DNA of 64,000 nt from Gossypium raimondii. Lineage: Eukaryota > Streptophyta > Magnoliopsida > Malvales > Malvaceae. The notes below the pieces were generated by a model. The model was not told the DNA's origin and did not search any database. It saw nothing but the letters and a program-made list of their open reading frames with translations. The stretch lies in the NCBI RefSeq assembly GCF_025698545.1, contig NC_068569.1, positions 49,357,218 to 49,421,217 of the forward strand, in the 5' to 3' direction. Position 1 is the first letter of the stretch, and each line of letters begins with the position of its first letter. Below are positions 23,570-36,200 of the stretch, piece after piece. Made by a program: the position numbers and the translations under genes.

Positions 23570-24560
23570 TGGTAAGTATAAATGAGTTATGTAAGTATAT
23601 CATATGATATATATTTATGTATTAAGTAAATTATGTAAGTTATGTACTTGTATGTATTATGTAAGTTATGTATTAAGTAAGCTATGTAAGTTGTGTATTA
23701 TGTAAGTTATGTATTAAGTAAGCTATGTAAGTTGTGTATTATGTAAGTTATGTAAGTTATCAAAGTAATGTATGTTATGTAAGTTGTAAGTTATTATGTA
23801 TTATGTAAGTTATGTAAGTTAAATGTATTATGTAGGTTATGTAAGTTGTGTAAGATATTTAAGTTATGTAAGTTTTGTATTATGTAAGTTATGTAAGTTA
23901 TGTAAGTTAAATGTATTATGTAGGTTATGTAAGTTGTGTAAGATATTTAAGTTATGTAAGTTTTGTATTATGTAAGTTATGTATGCTATTTATTATGTAA
24001 GTTGTTATGTTATTACGTAAGTTATGCAAGTTTATATATAAGCTTGTAGATAACTTATGTAAGTTAATATGTAAGTAATGTATTATGTAAGTTTATATAA
24101 AAAATTTATAAGTTATGTATTATGTAAGTTAAAAGATATGTATTATGTAAGTTTACATATAAGTTTATGTGATAGTTATGTAAGTTTATATAAATATTAA
24201 TAAGTTATGTAAGTTCTTGTACATACAAATTTTGGTTATGTAAGATATGTATGATGTAAGTATATCACTTTTATGTATCTTATTTATAATTATTTTAAAA
24301 TTATAATATATTTTAACAAGTTATGTAAGTAATTAAATATATACTTAAATTTTAGTAAGTAATGTATTTAAGTAACATATTTAAGTAATAAATTTAAACA
24401 AATTTTAGTAAGTAATGTATTTAAGTAACATATTTAAGTAATAAATTTAACCAAATTTTAGTAAGTAATGTATTTAGGTAAATTATTTAAGTAATATATT
24501 CAAGTAATATATTAAAGTAAATTTTAGTAAAAATATGTTTTAGTAAGTAATGTAAGTCAT
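23570..24560. repeat. ATGTAAGTT-type tandem array, about 1 kb
   Basis: Variants of the 9-base unit (TTATGTAAG) recur throughout, mixed with TATGTATTA. Longer higher-order copies occur: a block of about 85 bp near 23815-23900 repeats at about 23905-23990. A second part (24290-24560) has a longer unit around TTTTAGTAAGTAATGTATTTAAG. The array lies directly upstream of the TNP2-like start, where that gene's promoter should be. There is no coding potential. Confidence 0.8.
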
Positions 24561-26390
24561 GTAAAATATACTTAAAATTGTTATTTAAGTAATGTAAGAT
24601 ATAAAATTTAAAAATTATATATTATCAATATATATATTAGTAATAAGTTAAATTAAATTGTAAAATATATTAAAATATAATAAATATTGAAAATATATAT
24701 TAACTTTAAAATATATATTCATAATTTATTTATATTAAACATGCAATCAAGTAATAATTCATTGACAAGTCATTATATAATCAATTTATTAAACATTCAA
24801 TCAATTAACTTACAAAATTGATAATTCATTGACATTCAATCAATTAATCGATCAATTTATTGAATAATCATAGATTATTAAACATTAGCATTCAATCGCA
24901 TAAATGAGAACTAACGTCGATAATTTATTAATTGACATAAAATTGAAAATCGATAATTTGTTCACTTTAAACCGAATCCACTATTCGCCCATAATTTATT
25001 CAATTACTCAAATATAAAAAGTGATTTAAAAATTTTAATCATTTATGTAATTGTTTTTTTTGGGTAAAAATACGTACAAGAATTACAATCATAATTTATA
25101 CCTTACAGTTATGGAAAATTTTTTGCAAAGTAACATGCAAATTGAGCTAGCAACATATAAATCAAATATGATAATTAAAACCGATACCACAGACTTAAAA
25201 AAATCTTAATTAAAACTCCTTTTAAAACTCAAAATAATAATTAAAGTATAAAGCTAAAATATAACAAAATCCAAAATTTAAAGATTTGGAGGTGTTTTTT
25301 TTTAAGAAAACAAAGGTGGGAAACATAGGAATAAATACCTCAATTTCCTCGACTTCGAATCAAACTACTGCAAAAAAATAAAAATAAAAATAAAAAGGAA
25401 AACATAAGTAAATTAGTACCAAATAAATAGGAAAAAAATAAAACAAGGAAATAGAAGAGTATTTAACTGACATAGAATTTCTTAAAACAACTCTAAATCC
25501 ATCTCCCTCAACTTGATTATTCGCTATGGATTCATTCATTCAACCTCAACACCTTCAACCCTTGTGATAATTGCTTCTCCATTACTGCTAGTCTTTCTTT
25601 TCTTTTTCCTATGGATATCAAAATCTAACCTTTATTTTTGACTCCTTATTTTTAAATGCAAAATAACAGTAAGGCTATGACTCCTATGTGTCACTGCAAG
25701 TGCAGTAGCAAAAAAGAAAGCAATGAACATTGAACACTAAATTCTACTAGAAAATCTTGACCACTATCAAACAACAGTATTTACTCAGTCGAACAATAAA
25801 TCCATATATATATAGCAGACTAAAGGCAAACAACAGTCGAATAAAACGGTATGGTACCCACTATCAAACTAATCAAAAGCATCGACTAATTTACTCAAAA
25901 AGGACCAAATTTTGAGCATGAACGAGTCAAATAAAAGTAACCCATATCAGAACTAAGGACACAAAGCTTGAAATAAAATGATGAAATTAATACCGAGAGC
26001 TTTATACCTTGGAAAGGGTATTGGCCAAAACTGAAGATGGAATCCCAAATTAGTAGTTGTAGCGCCTTCTTCTCGGTTTCAGCCTTGGAGCTTCTGGAAA
26101 AGTTGGAAGCTTGAAAGCGTGGGTAGCTGAAAGAAAGGAGTCAAACCAATAGTAATGGAGAAGCAACAGAGATATATTAACGCATGAAGAAAAAGAACGA
26201 AGTACTCAAACTTACCGATGGTTGCGGCACCGGAGATGGACGGAGAATGTGATGCAGCACAGGAGACGGCAAAGTAGCAGGTGGTCGGGTTTGGGGAGCT
26301 GTTAGGGATTAAGGGAAATTATAGGGATTTGGGGGAGAATGAGTCTTTGGGGGATAAGTGATGGAGAAATATTGGGTGTCAAATTTGGTC
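24560..26390. other. Non-coding interior of the CACTA element
   Basis: AT-rich DNA upstream of the TNP2 remnant. The stretch at about 26030-26300 is more balanced in base composition and could be an old leader exon of the transposase transcript, but no supported ORF is present. Confidence 0.4.
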
Positions 26391-26399
26391 AAAAGGATG

Positions 26400-28625
26400 G
26401 GAAAAAAATGACGCCGTTTTCATCTAAAAAATTAACCATTTGCAGTGTTTATAAATAAGCGCCACTAACTATAAGTCAAAACGCAGTCGTTTCATCAACA
26501 AATAGCTCACACCTCTGGCGTTTTTGAATAAACGCCACTAATAATACAGCAAAACGGCCTTGTATCAATAAAATTTAAAACATTTTTGCGGCGTTCTAAG
26601 CGAAGCGCCACTAACTATAAATCAAAACGCAGTCGCATCATCAACACTTACCTCAAATCCATGGCGTTTTCAAAAAATCGCCACGAATAACATTTACAAA
26701 ACGGCATCGTTTCTATAAATGTTAAAACAATTTTGCGGTGTTTTAATTAAAGCGCCACTAAATATAAGTTGAAACGAAGTCGTTTCCCCAACAGTTAACT
26801 CAAGCTTGTGGCGTTTCCTGAAAAACGCCACTAATACCATAGACAAAAACGACTACATTTCAATAAACATAATTACAATTTTGCGGCGTTTCTTGTAAAG
26901 CGCCACTAATAGCAATGTAAAACGGCGCAGCTTTATTAACTCCTAATAAAACTTTGCGGCATTTTTTTAAAGCGCCACTAATTTCTATCCTTTTGCGGGG
27001 TGTGGTTGAAAACGCCACTAAGAGCACAGATCAAAACACAGCGTTTTGCCATTTTTGAAACAAATTTGCGGCATTTTTGTATAAACGCCATTAGGAACAC
27101 AAAATAAAACGTCATCGTTTTTCATACTAATCCATATTTGTGGCATTTTTTACTAAAATGCCACTAATGCATAAACACTAAAATAAATTTAATTTTTGTC
27201 ATTTTTTATTAACCTTAAACCCTTAGAGCCATAAACAATAAGACACTAACTATAAAAAACTAAACCCTAAACCGTAAACCCCAAATCCAAATAACAAACA
27301 TTAACCACTAAACCTAAAATACTAAACATTAAACCCTAAACTCTAATATGATATACCCGACACCCTAAACTTTAAACCATAAATATATATTATAAGTTAC
27401 AATTAAAAGTAATTAAAAAGAATCGTATTGCTTGTTTAAACCCTAAAATAACTTTATTTTTTTATATTTTTATCAAAATCCCTAACCCTTAAACCCTAAT
27501 ACCCTAACCCTTAAAACCATAATTAAACACTAAGACTCTGACTATAAAAGCTAAACTCCAAACAATAAACTTTAAAACACTAAATCCGAAACCCAATATA
27601 ACAAACCCTAAACCATAAACTTAAAATTATAGTACCAAACATTAAACCTTAAACCCTAAAACCCCTTAAACTATAGCCCTTAAACCTCTTAAACCCTAAA
27701 CCCCACAAAGTTTTAATCAATATTAAATACTGCTTCCACAATTTTTTATAAACATATATAAGCTTTTACATTAATATATATCTATGTGCATATACATGTA
27801 CATCAATATCCACATGAAATTTTTAGGGGTTTAGGGTTTTAAGTATTATGTTTGGTTTAAGGGTTTTGAGAAAGCCATATGGCCGGCATCTATTTTAACA
27901 GTTTAATGATAACTTAAATGAAAACTTCTAATTATAATTAATAATAAATAAATCAATTAAAAAACAAATAGAAAAATAATTATTTTGCGGCGCTTCATCA
28001 AAAACGCCGCTAAATCCCCGAATGCTCAGAAAACGGAATCGTTGGGCTTAGGTTTTTTTGCGGCGCTTTCACAAAAAACGCCGCTAAAGCCCTGAGCATT
28101 AGTGGCGCTTCCCCCGAAAAAGCCGCTAAATCCCCGAATGCTCAGAAAACGGTGTCGTTGGGCTTCGGTTTCTTTGCGGCGCCTACTCAAAAACGCCGCT
28201 AAAGTCCTGAGCATTAGCGGCGCTTTACCGAAAATGCCACTAAATCCCCAAATGCTCTGAAAACGGCGTCGTCGGGCTTCAGTTTCTTTGAGTCCTGAGC
28301 ATTAGCGGCGCTTCACCGAAAACGCCACTAAATCCCCAAATGCTCAGAAGACGGCGTCGTTGGGCTTTGGTTTCTTTGCGACGCTTACTCAAAAACGCAG
28401 CTAAAGTCCTGAGCATTAGCGACGCTTTACCGAAAACGCCACTAAATCCCCGAATGCTCAGAAAACGGCATCGTTGGGCTTCGGTTTTTGCGGCGCTTTA
28501 TGGAAAACGCCGCTAATGCTTATTTTTAGCGGCCTTTTCCATAAGGCGCCGCTAATGATCGATCTTTAGCGGCGTTTGTTATCCAAACGCCGCTAGCATC
28601 ACCGCTAAAAGCCTATTTTGGTGTA
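26400..28625 (-). repeat. CACTA subterminal repeat array (GCGGCG / GCCGCTAA motifs)
   Basis: From 26400 to 27180 short inverted units of the type TTTGCGGCGTTT...AAACGCCACTAA recur about every 120-180 bp, alternating with AAAACGGCGTCGTTT-like motifs. At 27980-28500 they become a tandem array of about 120-bp units holding TTGCGGCGCTT, AACGCCGCTAAA, CCTGAGCATTAG and GAATGCTCAGAAAACGG. The outer end (28500-28625) carries three more GCGGCG hairpins and ends in AAGCCTATTTTGGTGTA, the inner part of a CACTA-type terminus; the final CACTA bases themselves are not intact. Subterminal arrays like this are TNPA binding sites. Between them, 27180-27730 is rich in CCCTAAA-like words. Confidence 0.8.
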
Positions 28626-28626
28626 A

Positions 28627-29290
28627 CCGGTCGTGTCTTTTTGTATTAATCATTTGGCGCATCTAAAAGAATAATAATCTTTTCATCTTTCAGAATGTTA
28701 CTTAGTTGGCAATTAAAATTGTCAAATCTTCTATTAGTTGGGCTCAACAATATGAATTAAGCCACAATGGATATGGCCACAATTTTAGCTATCAAACGAC
28801 CTCTTGAGTAGTGGGTTCATTTATTCATTAATGGTGCAGTGGCTAGAATCACAGGAAATGCTTTTGCTGGTGATGTGTTACATGATCAGTTTGGAAATTG
28901 GATCTTGGGATTTAATCAATATCTGAGTAGATGTACACCTTTTGAGGCTGAACTTTGAGATATTCTATATGGACTTCTCGCTCTGTTAAGTAAAGGTTAT
29001 AAATGGGCCATAATTCAAACAGATAATCCAAATGTGGTCCAGGCCTTGACTGATAATGGATTGGAGAATTCAAGTATTACTATTCTTAGAAGGATTTAGC
29101 GGATTATGAGATATGAAGGACGGTGGTGGATTAGATAGGTGCCTAGAGAATGTAACATAATTGCGAACTAGTTGGCTAATCTTATTTTAGCATGGAAGTC
29201 AAGCTTACAAGTTTTCAATGTTGCTCCCAATGAAGTTTTAGTGGTTCTACAACAAAATAAAGCGAGTGACACTTTTGAGCAATTAATTTA
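28627..29290 (+). pseudogene. Non-LTR retrotransposon RNase H-like (RVT_3) remnant
   Basis: Translating + in three frames gives LFIFQNVT, then SISWAQQYEL, FINGAVARITGNAFAGDVLH, DQFGNWILGFNQYL, FEAEL, ILYGLLALLSKGYKWAIIQT, DNPNVVQALT and ANLILAWKSSLQVF. This is the plant RNase H-like domain found at the C-terminus of LINE reverse transcriptases. At least one frameshift (about 28830) and several stops interrupt it; four stops replace expected Trp or Gln codons. No reverse transcriptase lies upstream because the CACTA terminus abuts it at 28626. Confidence 0.75.
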
Positions 29291-30905
29291 ATTTAACTTT
29301 GCTTCTTTTATTTTTCACCAAAAAATATATATAAAAAAATCAAGTATTTGTAAGAATCCAAATTCACATTATTTAAGTTCAAACATTAGGGTTTAAATTT
29401 TGAAATTACCATCCCACCCATATTAAGAGTGTTGGAAACATACTGTTGCAAAATAAAATCGTTAGTATTGACAGAACAAAGAAACAAAGTATAAATAAAT
29501 AAATAAACTAATCATTGTGCCATAAAAGAATCATTGCCTTAGAAGCCCCGAATAAAGAAGGTGAAACACAATTAGTATTGTTCTTCTTGAAAGGAATCGG
29601 GAAATAAGACCGAGAAATAAGCTGGAAAAAAAATCAACTAAACCACACTAGGTTCAATTCCCAAAAAAGATCGGAGGAATCACACAAAACTGAATCTCCT
29701 AGACAGAATATCTCTCTAATGTAATTTAGTAAAATACCAGAATTCCGAAGAAAAGAAGAATGAGAAAAGTTGTTTGCCTTTTGAAGGGGTAAAATAATAA
29801 AATACCAATGTTGGTTTTCAAAAATAATAAAAGATTTTCCTCAACCGAAAATGTTTGGAAAATATTTTTTTTCCATAACCAACAAAGAAAACCCATAATT
29901 TTAAAAAATATATATATTTTGGTAAATATTACAAATTAGAGAAAGAAATTATAACCGTAAATTTTCGACCTTTCAAACCCTCCAAGAAGACCCATAAATT
30001 TACTTAGATTTAAAAAAAAAGTGATGATAAACAAGTAATAAAAATGTTGGTATCATCCAATTTCCTCCCTACCCTCTCCTATATGGATTAATCATTGGGT
30101 ATAATTATAATGAGTGTTGAATTTTGCAATTAGGCCATTATTTTAGGATAAAAGAAATGCAAATCCGTACACATAATTATAGGATGAATCCAAAATAATT
30201 CCCTTTTCTTGACTTTGGAATCAATCCAGTTATAGAGAATAAAGTCATAACTTTCACTTTGAATCTCCAATTCCTATTGCATGATTAGGTGAAATGTGCA
30301 TGCTTTTGTGTAGCAATCAACCTTCTAATTAGCTGTCATTATTGAATCTTCCTTATCTCTTTCTTACTTTATCACTCCAAACCTATACCATTTAAATCCA
30401 ACCATCCAAATCTACCAATCCCAATGGAGGTTAAGATCCCTACTTGATGCCATCCCTAATCACAGAAACTGCAACAGCTTCCGTTACACTGTTTAACATG
30501 GATTCAAATCGTATTATTTTCATTCCCACCTTAAAGTTATAAAACTTTGAAGGATAAAATAGATTTGGGTGAACTATAAGGGTAATCACTGAACTATTAA
30601 TTTTTTCGGTTTAGTAAATCTCACATTAGTTGTCATTAACTCAGTAACGAAAATTTAATTTGAATTTTTTATTAGTTAAATGAACACATTTTATCAATTT
30701 GATCTTAAATTTAAAGACGGCCGAATTGAGCTAAAAATAAAAAGAGAATAAGGCAGAGGATGTAAAAGTGACGTTATACCAATTTAAAATGCCATGGTTA
30801 GAAAATATTAGAAATTACATGTATGACCTCAGAAAAGATGGTTTTGTTTTCTTTAATGGATAAGGGTAATGGGTTTTCTCTCATTGGATGAGATGAGAGA
30901 GGAAA
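29291..30905. other. Intergenic DNA, promoter side of the small plastid-protein gene
   Basis: No gene, RNA or clear repeat seen. The last 150 bp (30760-30905) are less AT-rich and probably contain the promoter and leader of the gene starting at 30906. Confidence 0.5.
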
Positions 30906-31343
30906 ATGTCGTTCACACACACAATCTTCAATGGCATTCCTCAGCCTTCCCGTCTTCCTGTGAACAGAAACGGCACAAGATTCATTACCAAAGCGAGTAA
31001 AAGGAAGGAGAATGGTGGTCTAACTTCAAGAAACCAGCAGCTTCCCAAGTTCCAACTCAAGGTTTCCAACACGGTTATCGCAAGGTCTGTGGTGGTTTTA
31101 TTCGGACTTGGATTCATTGATGCTGGGTAAGCCTAACCATCTTGCTCAACTTCACTTACTAGGTACTTAAAATGAGTAGTAATTAGAGTTGGGAGATGTA
31201 CTTTCAGGTATAGTGGGGATTGGTCAAGGATTGGAGTGATCTCAAAGGATGTTGAGGACTTGCTAAAGATTGCTGCCTTCTTGGTTGTTCCTTTCTGCAT
31301 CTTTCTTGTATCTTCCTTTTCGAAACAGACTCCTGACACTTAA
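30906..31343 (+). CDS. Small conserved plant protein, predicted plastid membrane protein
   Basis: Two exons, 30906-31126 and 31208-31343, with GT/AG intron 31127-31207 that splits a Gly codon, giving 118 residues. Residues 1 to about 55 are rich in Arg, Lys, Ser and Asn and lack acids until residue 39, as in a chloroplast transit peptide. Two hydrophobic segments follow: VIARSVVVLFGLGFIDAG (about 57-74) and LLKIAAFLVVPFCIFLVSSF (about 92-111). Between them is the conserved-looking YSGDWSRIGVISKDVEDL. It resembles a family of short plant proteins of unknown function. No reaction can be assigned. The start codon fits the only upstream ATG in good context (AAAATGTCG). Confidence 0.75.
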
Positions 31344-33211
31344 CCTTCTTTAGCTAATATATCCAAATCCGAGTGGTATAAGTCCCTGGGCACTGACTTC
31401 TGCTGTTAAAGAAGTTGCTTTCCAACACAGTCTCTGTCTTGCTGATCTTACTGCAGGACTTTGGTATGTACCAAAGCAGAATACAAAATCCCCCATGAAT
31501 GAATATAACCAATTTTTATTCAATTTACACTCAAAATCAGCTTTCAGTAAGTGATATTATTTAGTTATACCATAATATGGTGTTCTTTTCTCAGCTATAC
31601 AACAATATAGTTGCTTTAGATTTCACGACCCTCTCTATAACAACCACCCACTATAACAACATTTTGTTATAATAGCCAAGTTGAAGGATCGATTTTTTCT
31701 ATTTTATTTTAAAATTCTACAACAATTTTTCACTTATAACATCATTTATAGTTATCAAGTAAATTCTTTATTAAATTAGTTTTTTATAATAGCATATGGT
31801 TTAAATTTTAAGTAAAATTATTGAAAATGATCTTAATTAAAATATTATTTCAATAAAATAATTAAATTTCACGTAAAGAAATTTATTAATCATCTTTTTA
31901 AAATGGTAGAATTAAATATATCAATTCAATAAATTGTTTAAGTTCCTAATCAAAATTCTATTATGAATTCAAATAACATAAACTTATACATCGATTACTT
32001 GAATATAATAACTCATGATAAATTAATTAATTTAATTTGATAATTCATATTGATTAATTGTACTTGTTAGATTTATGAACTTTATAATTAACCATGTGAA
32101 AATGTAAAACAAAATATGCATAAATGTAATAATTCATGCACATGTTGTATTTTAATTTTGTTGATTTAATTCCCAATTTTTTTAACATAATTCTTTCTTC
32201 GTTTGATTGAAATTCACGATATAAATTCTATGGTAAGCTTACAACAATTATCTCTATAACAACATGTTATAATGTATAATAACCAGCTCTTTATAACAGG
32301 CAAAATTTGAGCACACAAATGATACTATAGATAGGGTTGAGTGTACACAACAATTTTTCCACAAAGTGAAGTGATCTGTTATTTGTTGAGATCTAAAACT
32401 TGAAATATTCAAATGACAGAGAACACAATAATTTACATGGTTCGGGAATATTTCCTACAAAACGTGAAAGTTTGGGTGAAATTTTAAGACAAGTATTAAC
32501 ATTATTTGTACCAGACACACATGATATTGTTCTCAACTGCTCCATTTCTTATTGCTACTTTAACAGAGGACAGCCATTGAAACATGTATAGTTCTAAAAT
32601 GAGGTACTTCAGCACAAGATACGATAGTAGGCATGAAATAACCGTCACCAAAGTTGTTGGAGCACGAGTTTTAAAGATATTGAACCACATTTTAGGAAAT
32701 ACCTGGAAATAACGAGTGAGCAACATTATTTTAATCTCAAATGACAAAAACAATACTGCATATCATAACATCCATCAATCAATCATCCATGAAACTGGAA
32801 ACAACTCTGCCTGAATGGCAGATACAATAGACGATACTCAAAGCAACATTATTTTAATTTCATGTTCTCAAAGCTAAATCAGTAACACATTTAGCTCCAC
32901 TTCTTTCTATGAAAGATCCCTCCCTATATAGTTTGGTTATACCACCATGAGACTGCTTATCAATGGAATTTCAGTTTAGATATTAAACGAATAAGAAGAG
33001 TTTCAAGTACCTGAGGTCTTTTGAAACAGTTATTCCAAGCTCATTTTCGCACAGATTCAGCTTCCAAGACTGCAAATGCCTGCAAAATAATTAAAAATGA
33101 AAATGAAAATAAAAACATAACTACAACTTATAAGGCATGTGGATGTATAAAATGATTTTCGCACCTGTTGCCTGTGTCTGGAGAAACTCAATGCCAGATT
33201 TTGCTGCTTAT
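31344..33211. other. Intergenic DNA with a possible MITE-like repeat and the CNL 3' region
   Basis: Two similar tracts rich in CTCTATAACAAC and TTATAATA (about 31600-31680 and 32240-32305) bracket AT-rich DNA and may be the ends of a degraded non-autonomous element. From about 32500 to 33211 lies the 3' flank of the CNL gene; minus-strand sequence near 33010-33080 ending in CTCAG|GTACTTG could be an untranslated exon. Nothing here codes convincingly. Confidence 0.35.
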
Positions 33212-36200
33212 CTATCGTTCCAACTGATAATCTAGCCTTGACTTCTTTATTTTGAAATTGACATAAGGTATGTGGGCGATCTTGGACCATTCTCGTCCTT
33301 TATCTCTTGTACTCACTTTCTCTAGCAACAGGCACTCGTAAATGTGTAGCCGCTCAAGCGACAGAAGCATGTCCTTTTCTGGAAGAGATGTGAGCTTAGG
33401 ACAATTATGGATGCTCAATATTTGAAGAGAGTTAATATGTTGAAAGCCCTTGGAGTACATGGATTCCAGCTTCTCGAAATTTTCAATGCAGATAAAGGTA
33501 AGAGAAGGAGGCAGCATCATTCCAATTCCTTCTTCTGGAAACGACACCACATTCGAGCATCCTTCACCGCCGATGGTGAGTTGCTGAAGAGAGGTGAGTC
33601 GAGTTAACCCCCATTCAACAAGTGAGCTATAAATTTTGGGTGCATTTGAGATTGCAAGTGACGTGAGGCCGGTAGGGAAACCTTCATATGGGAAGGATAT
33701 GTCAGCCGAACAGTTCCACACCATTAATTCTCGAAGAGAGATGAAGTTGTTGATGCACATGGGAAGGGCTCCAAAATTTTCACAACCTTCAATTGAGAAA
33801 ACTCTGAGATTTGTGGTAGGCAACTCACTTTCCTTGAAAGAAACTACCATATTTGAACAATTCACTATTTGAATCTCCTGGAGAAGGTTCAGCTTGTCTA
33901 ATCCTCTTGGTAAAGATTTAATATTTTGAGCACCCGAAATTTTAATACATTCGAGATCACTGGTCTCATGGAAGTCTTGGGCTATGCATTCCAACATTGG
34001 ACAATTCCAAATTTCTAGCTGTTTAAGCATGGTGGGTAACTTAGTGTTTAAAAATAAGCTACTCAGGCTTGAGCAATTGTAAACTTGGAGATGTCGAAGC
34101 CGATTGCATATATCACCCCTTGATGACAAACATATTAGAGACTTGCAGTATCTGATGTCCAAGTGCTCAAGAAGACAAATGTTACTACTCATACTCTTGT
34201 TATTTTCTTTTTCATCAACTAAATTTTGCAAATTCTCGCACTCCCAAATCTCCAACTTATTTAAAGCAGGGGGAAAATTGTTCTCTGCAAAAGAAATCAA
34301 GCCAGAACACCCATAAATACTTACTACTGTAAGGAATGAGAGTGCATCTAAGAATTTTGGTAGTCTATTGAGCCTTTTACAATTCCATATTGTCAGAGAC
34401 TCAACACTCGGAATTTTGTCAAGTTTCAATCCTTCCTCATCTGTTTCCAAAGAGACCAACTGGGGACAATCCTTAATTGTAATGAAATGATGCCCAACCA
34501 ACCCTAACCCATTTTGTGATAAAGATTCCAACTCCTTCCAACCAGGGATGTGAAAATGTTCTGAGCTTGCAAACCTCAACATTTTCATCTTTGTTGAAAT
34601 GTTGAACTTTGAAATGTCTGAAAGAGACGCAGTTTTCAAAGAGATAACCTCCTTTGCAGAAAAAGAGCATTCATCCAACAATTCTTCACACCCTCTGACG
34701 CTTAACTCGCACAGTGATGGGAAACATGAAATTGAAACTGTCAACCTTGGGCACTCATAGATTTGAAGTTTTAGCAAGGATGGAAGACGAGTTGGTAACT
34801 TTTCCAACAATTGAGGACATTCTCTTATTGAAAGCTCACGAAGGTTGGGAAATTTCGAAACTTGCTCTTCACCTTCACACGGGTCCCACTCTTTCCAGTT
34901 TGGCAGTCTTTGAAAATGCAGATTCTCTAATGATACAAATGGTTTCAGTTGATTTTCTCCAAAGAACTCAGCACCAACCTTTTGTACCTCATCGAAGCCA
35001 ATAATAGACAAATCTTTTAATAACGGCAACAATCCAATTGATGGTAGTGATTTGCAACTTGTACAGTTGCAAAGCTCCAATGACAACATATTCTTAAAGG
35101 AAGAATCTGCTATCCAAGAAGAGAATTTTGCACCACCATAATTGTCAATGTTGAGTTGTTCAAGCTTTTTCTGAGGACGAAGAGAATCTAACACTCGTTC
35201 TTCAGCTTCTTTATTCCTTGCATATTTCTCAAAGTTGCTACTCCATTGTAGTACCAATCTCTCAATTCCCAGTTTCTCATTTAACTTAACTTCCCCCGCA
35301 TGTTGACCATTAACATTCTCCAACCCAGAAATGCAAAAATCACCTTTGAGGTTTGGCAAATTTTTCAGTTCTCCAATGTAGTGTCCATCACCTTTCCCTA
35401 TAACAAAATTAGATAACCTTTGAAGATTGGTTAGCTTACCAATTCCAAAAGGCATCCTTTCAATTGATTTTGCACCTCTTATATCAAGATAATGCAAGTT
35501 AATAAGATTTTCCATCTTCGAGGGCAACTGTTGGAGGCAGCCACATCCTCTTAATATTAAAGTTTCCAAATAGTAAAGAGTACACAAAGAATCAGGTAAA
35601 CATTTGATCTCAGTGTAAGAAAAATTTAAGTAGCGGAGATGTTTTAAATTTTCAAAAACATCAGGCAATTCAATGATCTTATACCCACTCAAAGAAAGCA
35701 ACCTTAGGTAGCCAAGTCTTGGTAACAAATCAACCAGGACAAAATTAGTTAAAAAGAATCCTGGAAAACTTGGAGACATTAAGGCTATAAGAGTACGTAA
35801 AGAATCTGCTTTATCAAATGCTTCAAACTTCTTCGCTGTCTCATACCTGCTGACAATAAAAGAAGAATGTCGAGTGCGATTTGAGAACATTTGTTGCTTA
35901 TCATCCTCCAATTTGCAGCATATTTCCCCTGCAACTGATTGTGCTAAGTCATTTATAAGGTGATGCATTATGAACCGGGATTTATCTTTACTAGATATCT
36001 GAAAAAATGACCTTGACGCTAGATCTTGGAAATATTGGTTTCCAGGATCTTTAATTTGACCTTTTGCATTTAGTTGCAAGAAACCTTCAGCTCTCCATAA
36101 CAAGATTATTTCTTCTTTCTGAAATTCATAATCTTTTGGAAATATGGAGCAATATGCAAAGCACCGTTTCAATTGCGGAGGAAGATGATGGTAGCTTAAC

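Noticed and set aside
28026..28214. Minus-strand ORF of 62 codons with repeated GFSGFFGGSA-like text
   Set aside because: It translates the CACTA subterminal tandem repeat.
33407..35004. Several plus-strand ORFs of 66-96 codons
   Set aside because: They lie antisense inside the uninterrupted 1415-codon CNL gene and show no domain.
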